This document shows, piece after piece, positions 5,805 through 7,798 of a DNA stretch of 7,798 nt. The position numbers and the translations under genes are program-made. The notes under the pieces were generated by a model that had not been told where the DNA came from, ran no database searches, and worked only from the letters and a program-made list of their open reading frames with translations. This DNA comes from an uncultured Acidimicrobiia bacterium. Lineage in GTDB: Bacteria > Actinomycetota > Acidimicrobiia > IMCC26256 > CALEDW01. The stretch covers positions 1 to 7,798 of the forward strand of contig CALEDW010000169.1 of NCBI GenBank assembly GCA_937949585.1. The letters run 5' to 3'. Numbering within the stretch: position 1 is the stretch's first letter; every line of letters begins with the position of its first letter.

Positions 5805-6650
5805 GTGCTTCACGTCGAGACCTGGCCCCAGCTGCGCGAGCCGGTGCTGCTGGTGGCGCTGTCGGGCTGGGTGGACGCCGGGTTCGCCGGGGCGATGACC
5901 TGCGGCTGGGTCGCCGGGCACCTCGAGGCGGCACGCCGGTTCGGGTATCTGGAGATCGCGGATCGGATCGACCTGCAGCAGACCCGGCCCACCCTCGTGC
6001 TCACCGACGGGGTGGTGCGCGAGATCCGCTGGCCCCGTATCGACCTCGTCGCGGGCCGCGGCGGCCGCGACGTCGTGGTGATGACCGGCCCGGAACCCTC
6101 GATCCGCTGGAAGGAGCTCAGCGCCACCACCGTGGAGCTCGCCCGCCGGCTCGGGGTGCGTCTCGCCGTGACGCTGGGGGGCATGCCCCTGGCCGTCTCG
6201 CACCGCCGACCGACGGGGGTGCTGGCCACCGCCACCGACGAAGGCACGGCGGCCCGGCTCGGCGTGCTGCGCCTCGACTACACGGGACCCACCGGGGCGC
6301 AGACCGCGATCCAAGCCGCGCTCGGCGCGGCGGGGATCCCCGCGATCGGGCTGTGGGCGCAGGTGCCGCACTACGTGGCCGCCTCGCCGTCCCCGCCGGC
6401 GATCCTGGCACTGCTGAGCCGGTTGCGGGAGGTGGCCGGGGTGGTGGTCGACATCGCGGGTCTCGAGGAGGAGGCCGCCGAGTACCGGGACAAGATCGAA
6501 GGAGGGCTCGCCGAGCGGCCCGACGTGGCCGAGCTCGTCCGGCGCCTCGACGGGGTGATCGCCCCCGGCGACCTGCCCTCCGGCGACGAGCTGGTCCGCG
6601 AGATCGAACGGTTCCTGCGCAACGAGCCGCCCGCCGGAGGTGCCCGGTAG
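5805..6650 (+). CDS. PAC2-family protein
   Basis: 281 residues of the PAC2 family (PF09754), related in fold to eukaryotic and archaeal proteasome assembly chaperones and widespread in actinobacteria. Diagnostic parts are LSGWVDAGFAGAMTCGWVAG near the N-terminus, TLGGMPLAVSHRRPTGVLAT in the middle, and GLWAQVPHYVAASPSPPAIL. The C-terminal ~80 residues are acidic and helical (LEEEAAEYRDKIEGGL; DELVREIERFLR), as expected for the family's oligomerising tail. The bacterial role is unsettled; a link to the actinobacterial proteasome is only suggested by family, and no proteasome gene is in this window. Cytosolic, no signal or membrane segments. The start is fixed by the -10 box 6 bases upstream, so the mRNA is probably leaderless. 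Its stop TAG is also the first half of the next promoter's TAGCCT. Confidence 0.85.
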   Translation: MLHVETWPQLREPVLLVALSGWVDAGFAGAMTCGWVAGHLEAARRFGYLEIADRIDLQQTRPTLVLTDGVVREIRWPRIDLVAGRGGRDVVVMTGPEPSIRWKELSATTVELARRLGVRLAVTLGGMPLAVSHRRPTGVLATATDEGTAARLGVLRLDYTGPTGAQTAIQAALGAAGIPAIGLWAQVPHYVAASPSPPAILALLSRLREVAGVVVDIAGLEEEAAEYRDKIEGGLAERPDVAELVRRLDGVIAPGDLPSGDELVREIERFLRNEPPAGGAR

Positions 6651-6653
6651 CCT
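6648..6653 (+). promoter_or_regulatory. -10 box TAGCCT of the MhuD-like gene, overlapping the PAC2 stop
   Basis: TAGCCT begins with the PAC2 stop codon TAG and ends 8 bases before ATG 6662. There is no Shine-Dalgarno near that ATG; the closest purine run, CGGAGG, is 22 bases away. A leaderless mRNA is therefore likely. Confidence 0.5.
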
Positions 6654-6661
6654 ACGGCGGC

Positions 6662-6973
6662 ATGAGCGTCGTGAAGATCAACGCGATCACCGTGCCGCCC
6701 GAGCGGGCCGACGAGCTGTTGGCCCGCTTCGCCGCCCGGGCCGGTGAGGTCTCGCAGATGCCGGGCTTCGAGGCCTTCGAGCTGCTGAAGCCCACCGACG
6801 GGCGCGACGTCTACCTCGTGTACACCCGCTGGCGTTCCGAGGAAGACTTCCAGGCCTGGATGTCCAGTCCCGCGTTCACCCGCGGGCACGCCCAGCACCA
6901 CGGCCAGGGTCCGGTGGCCAGCGGCTCGGAGCTGTGGTCGTTCGAGGTGGTCCAGCAGGAACAGGTGGTGTGA
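6662..6973 (+). CDS. mhuD: MhuD-like heme-degrading monooxygenase
   Basis: 103 residues of the dimeric ABM fold. From memory of M. tuberculosis MhuD (Rv3592), the match runs over the whole length: N-terminus VVKINAI, the PGF block (34-36), W66 in FQAW, PVASGSELWSFEVV near the end. MhuD's catalytic N7 and W66 are at the same numbers here. Its heme-ligating H75 corresponds to H76, after a one-residue insertion in the PAFTRGHAQHH loop, which also has H79 and H80. MhuD opens heme to mycobilin and frees iron in the cytosol, and this protein probably does the same, although the loop change leaves the product uncertain. Its GTGA end overlaps a possible 34-residue ORF, and the next solid gene is the membrane protein at 7087. 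Confidence 0.88.
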   Translation: MSVVKINAITVPPERADELLARFAARAGEVSQMPGFEAFELLKPTDGRDVYLVYTRWRSEEDFQAWMSSPAFTRGHAQHHGQGPVASGSELWSFEVVQQEQVV

Positions 6974-7074
6974 CCGGCAGGCGCGGCGCGTCGCGGAAGC
7001 CGCTCGCAGCCGCGGGCGGCGCGGCGATACGGCCGGGGGGCGGAGGTGTGCTGGTGGCGGCCGGTCCGCGCTGA
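6970..7074 (+). CDS. Possible 34-residue coupled ORF
   Basis: GTG 6970 overlaps the mhuD stop as GTGA. The frame runs to TGA 7072-7074, whose bases begin the GAGGAG ribosome binding site of the next gene. The product is basic and Gly/Ala-rich (MTGRRGASRKPLAAAGGAAI to VLVAAGPR) with no recognisable domain and no ribosome binding site. Open frames of this size arise easily by chance at this GC content, so it is listed only because it fills the whole 113-base gap and overlaps at both ends. Confidence 0.2.
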   Translation: MTGRRGASRKPLAAAGGAAIRPGGGGVLVAAGPR

Positions 7075-7078
7075 GGAG
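7073..7078 (+). promoter_or_regulatory. Ribosome binding site of the four-helix membrane protein
   Basis: GAGGAG stands 8 bases before GTG 7087 and supports that start. I see no clear promoter in 6974-7072, so the gene is probably transcribed with mhuD. Confidence 0.65.
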
Positions 7079-7086
7079 ACGGCGGC

Positions 7087-7470
7087 GTGGACGGCCTGCT
7101 GCAGGCGCACCGCGTTCTCGGCTACGTCGGCATCGTCGCCAACGGGATCGCCGGGCTGGTGATGCTCGGCGCCTGGAGGTGGCCCGCGCTGCGCCGCCCG
7201 GCCGGATGGTGGGCGGTCGGCGCCGCGCAGGTGCTCATCCTCACCCAGGTGGTGCTCGGCACCCTGCTCGTCGCCTTCGACGAGCCCTCCCGGGCCGTGG
7301 TGCCCCGCTTCCACATGTTCTACGGGTTTCTCATCTTCATCACCGTCGGGTTGCTCACCCAGTACCGGGCCCAGGTGCGCGGCAAGGGTCGGCGCGAACT
7401 GCTCTACGGGCTCGGCGGGCTGTTCATCATGGGGCTCGGGATCCGCGCCGTCCTCCAGGTGACCGGATGA
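7087..7470 (+). CDS. Four-helix membrane protein with two helix-end histidines, unknown function
   Basis: 127 residues with four hydrophobic segments at about 10-31, 41-63, 75-92 and 105-124. It looks like a doubled two-helix unit: helix 1 begins with AHRVLGYVGIVANG (H8) and helix 3 with RFHMFYGFLIF (H76). Helices 1 and 3 run in the same direction, so both histidines would lie at the same membrane face, an arrangement used for heme or metal ligation in small cytochrome-like proteins. That role is my inference, helped only by the MhuD-like neighbour. I do not recognise a named family. The GTG start has a good ribosome binding site, and the stop overlaps a tiny ORF as ATGA. Confidence 0.75.
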   Translation: MDGLLQAHRVLGYVGIVANGIAGLVMLGAWRWPALRRPAGWWAVGAAQVLILTQVVLGTLLVAFDEPSRAVVPRFHMFYGFLIFITVGLLTQYRAQVRGKGRRELLYGLGGLFIMGLGIRAVLQVTG

Positions 7471-7517
7471 GCGGTCGGGGCGCAGGCGCACCGGGCACAA
7501 AGGGCGGAGCGGTGTGA
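7467..7517 (+). CDS. Possible 16-residue bridging ORF before ddl
   Basis: ATG 7467 overlaps the membrane-protein stop (ATGA) and its TGA 7515-7517 overlaps the ddl start GTG 7514 (GTGA). The product MSGRGAGAPGTKGGAV is low-complexity. It may only keep ribosomes moving to ddl, or be chance. The ddl ribosome binding site lies within it. Confidence 0.2.
   Translation: MSGRGAGAPGTKGGAV
7500..7509 (+). promoter_or_regulatory. Ribosome binding site of ddl
   Basis: The purine-rich AAGGGCGGAG ends 4 bases before GTG 7514 and supports that start over GTG 7512, which is out of frame. Confidence 0.5.
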
Positions 7518-7798
7518 GCAGCCGGCTGCGGGTGCTGGTCTGCTACGGCGGGCGCTCCGCCGAGCACGACGTGTCGTGCGTGAGCGCGGCGGCGGTGGCG
7601 GCCGGGCTCAACCCCGGCCGCTACGAGGTGGTGCCGGTGGCGATCACCCGCGACGGTCGCTGGCTGGCGCCGGGCGCCGAAGTGGTGGAGAAGGCCCGGG
7701 CGGCCGGGCCGGGCGCCGCGCTGCCGGTGACCGGCGAGCCGCTCGGGCCGTTCGGTCCGCAAGGTGAAGGCGGCGCGAACGGCGCGGGTGGTGCCGCC
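7514..7798 (+). CDS. ddl: D-alanine-D-alanine ligase, N-terminal part (cut by window end)
   Basis: 95 residues are visible. The start LRVLVCYGGRSAEHDVSCVS is the ATP-grasp Ddl N-terminus (GGxSxEHxVSxxSA), followed by AAAVAAGLNPGRYEVVPVAI and the TRDGRWL strand. Ddl joins two D-alanines with ATP for peptidoglycan precursor synthesis in the cytosol. In well-studied Ddl enzymes the Glu of this EH(D/E)VS motif helps bind the first D-alanine. From about residue 80 the sequence is Gly-rich (PQGEGGANGAGGAA), which may be a lineage-specific loop. The catalytic ATP-grasp half lies beyond the window. The GTG start overlaps a tiny upstream ORF, so translation may be coupled to it and to the membrane-protein gene. 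Confidence 0.92.
   Translation, partial: MSSRLRVLVCYGGRSAEHDVSCVSAAAVAAGLNPGRYEVVPVAITRDGRWLAPGAEVVEKARAAGPGAALPVTGEPLGPFGPQGEGGANGAGGAA

Noticed and set aside
1..7798. CRISPR, tRNA, rRNA, insertion sequence, attachment site or toxin-antitoxin pair
   Set aside because: No spaced repeat array, tRNA-like cloverleaf, transposase motif or terminal inverted repeat was seen on either strand by eye.

Overview
The window is one contiguous stretch of very GC-rich chromosomal DNA with almost no non-coding space and strong G/C preference at third codon positions. The gene set points to an actinobacterium: a Rv1855c-type F420-dependent luciferase-like oxidoreductase, a PAC2-family protein, a close match to the mycobacterial heme-degrading enzyme MhuD, and a methionine aminopeptidase that resembles the mycobacterial MetAP1c. 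A deep lineage such as Acidimicrobiia is a guess from the style of the sequence. I see no insertion sequence, phage gene, CRISPR array, tRNA or rRNA.

Left part (1-2000, plus strand): the 3' end of a SHOCT-domain protein is followed after 3 bases by a cytosolic-looking BtuF-type metal/cobalamin receptor protein. A separate promoter then precedes a type I methionine aminopeptidase with an N-terminal SEC-C zinc knuckle.

Middle part (2062-5630, mainly minus strand): galactokinase (galK), a stand-alone Lrp/AsnC ligand-binding (RAM) domain protein, galactose-1-phosphate uridylyltransferase (galT), and an F420-dependent oxidoreductase whose stop codon overlaps the galT start. galK and galT are the first two Leloir-pathway steps. 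They are split by the RAM gene and by a small plus-strand membrane-protein gene preceded by a tiny in-frame ORF. galE is not in the window.

Right part (5793-7798, plus strand): a PAC2-family protein, the MhuD-like heme monooxygenase, a four-helix membrane protein with two helix-end histidines, and the start of D-alanine-D-alanine ligase, which is cut off by the window end. Very small ORFs with GTGA/ATGA overlaps bridge the last junctions.

A TANNNT-type -10 box, often TAGNCT, sits at most transcription-unit starts. For galK, the PAC2 gene, the mhuD-like gene and probably the 3253 ORF, it lies 6-8 bases before the start codon and no Shine-Dalgarno is seen, which suggests leaderless mRNAs. Most of the window is ordinary housekeeping or metabolic sequence. 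The items most worth a second look are the leaderless architecture, the split ORF at 3253-3498, the histidine-bearing membrane protein beside the heme oxygenase, and the SEC-C-tagged aminopeptidase.
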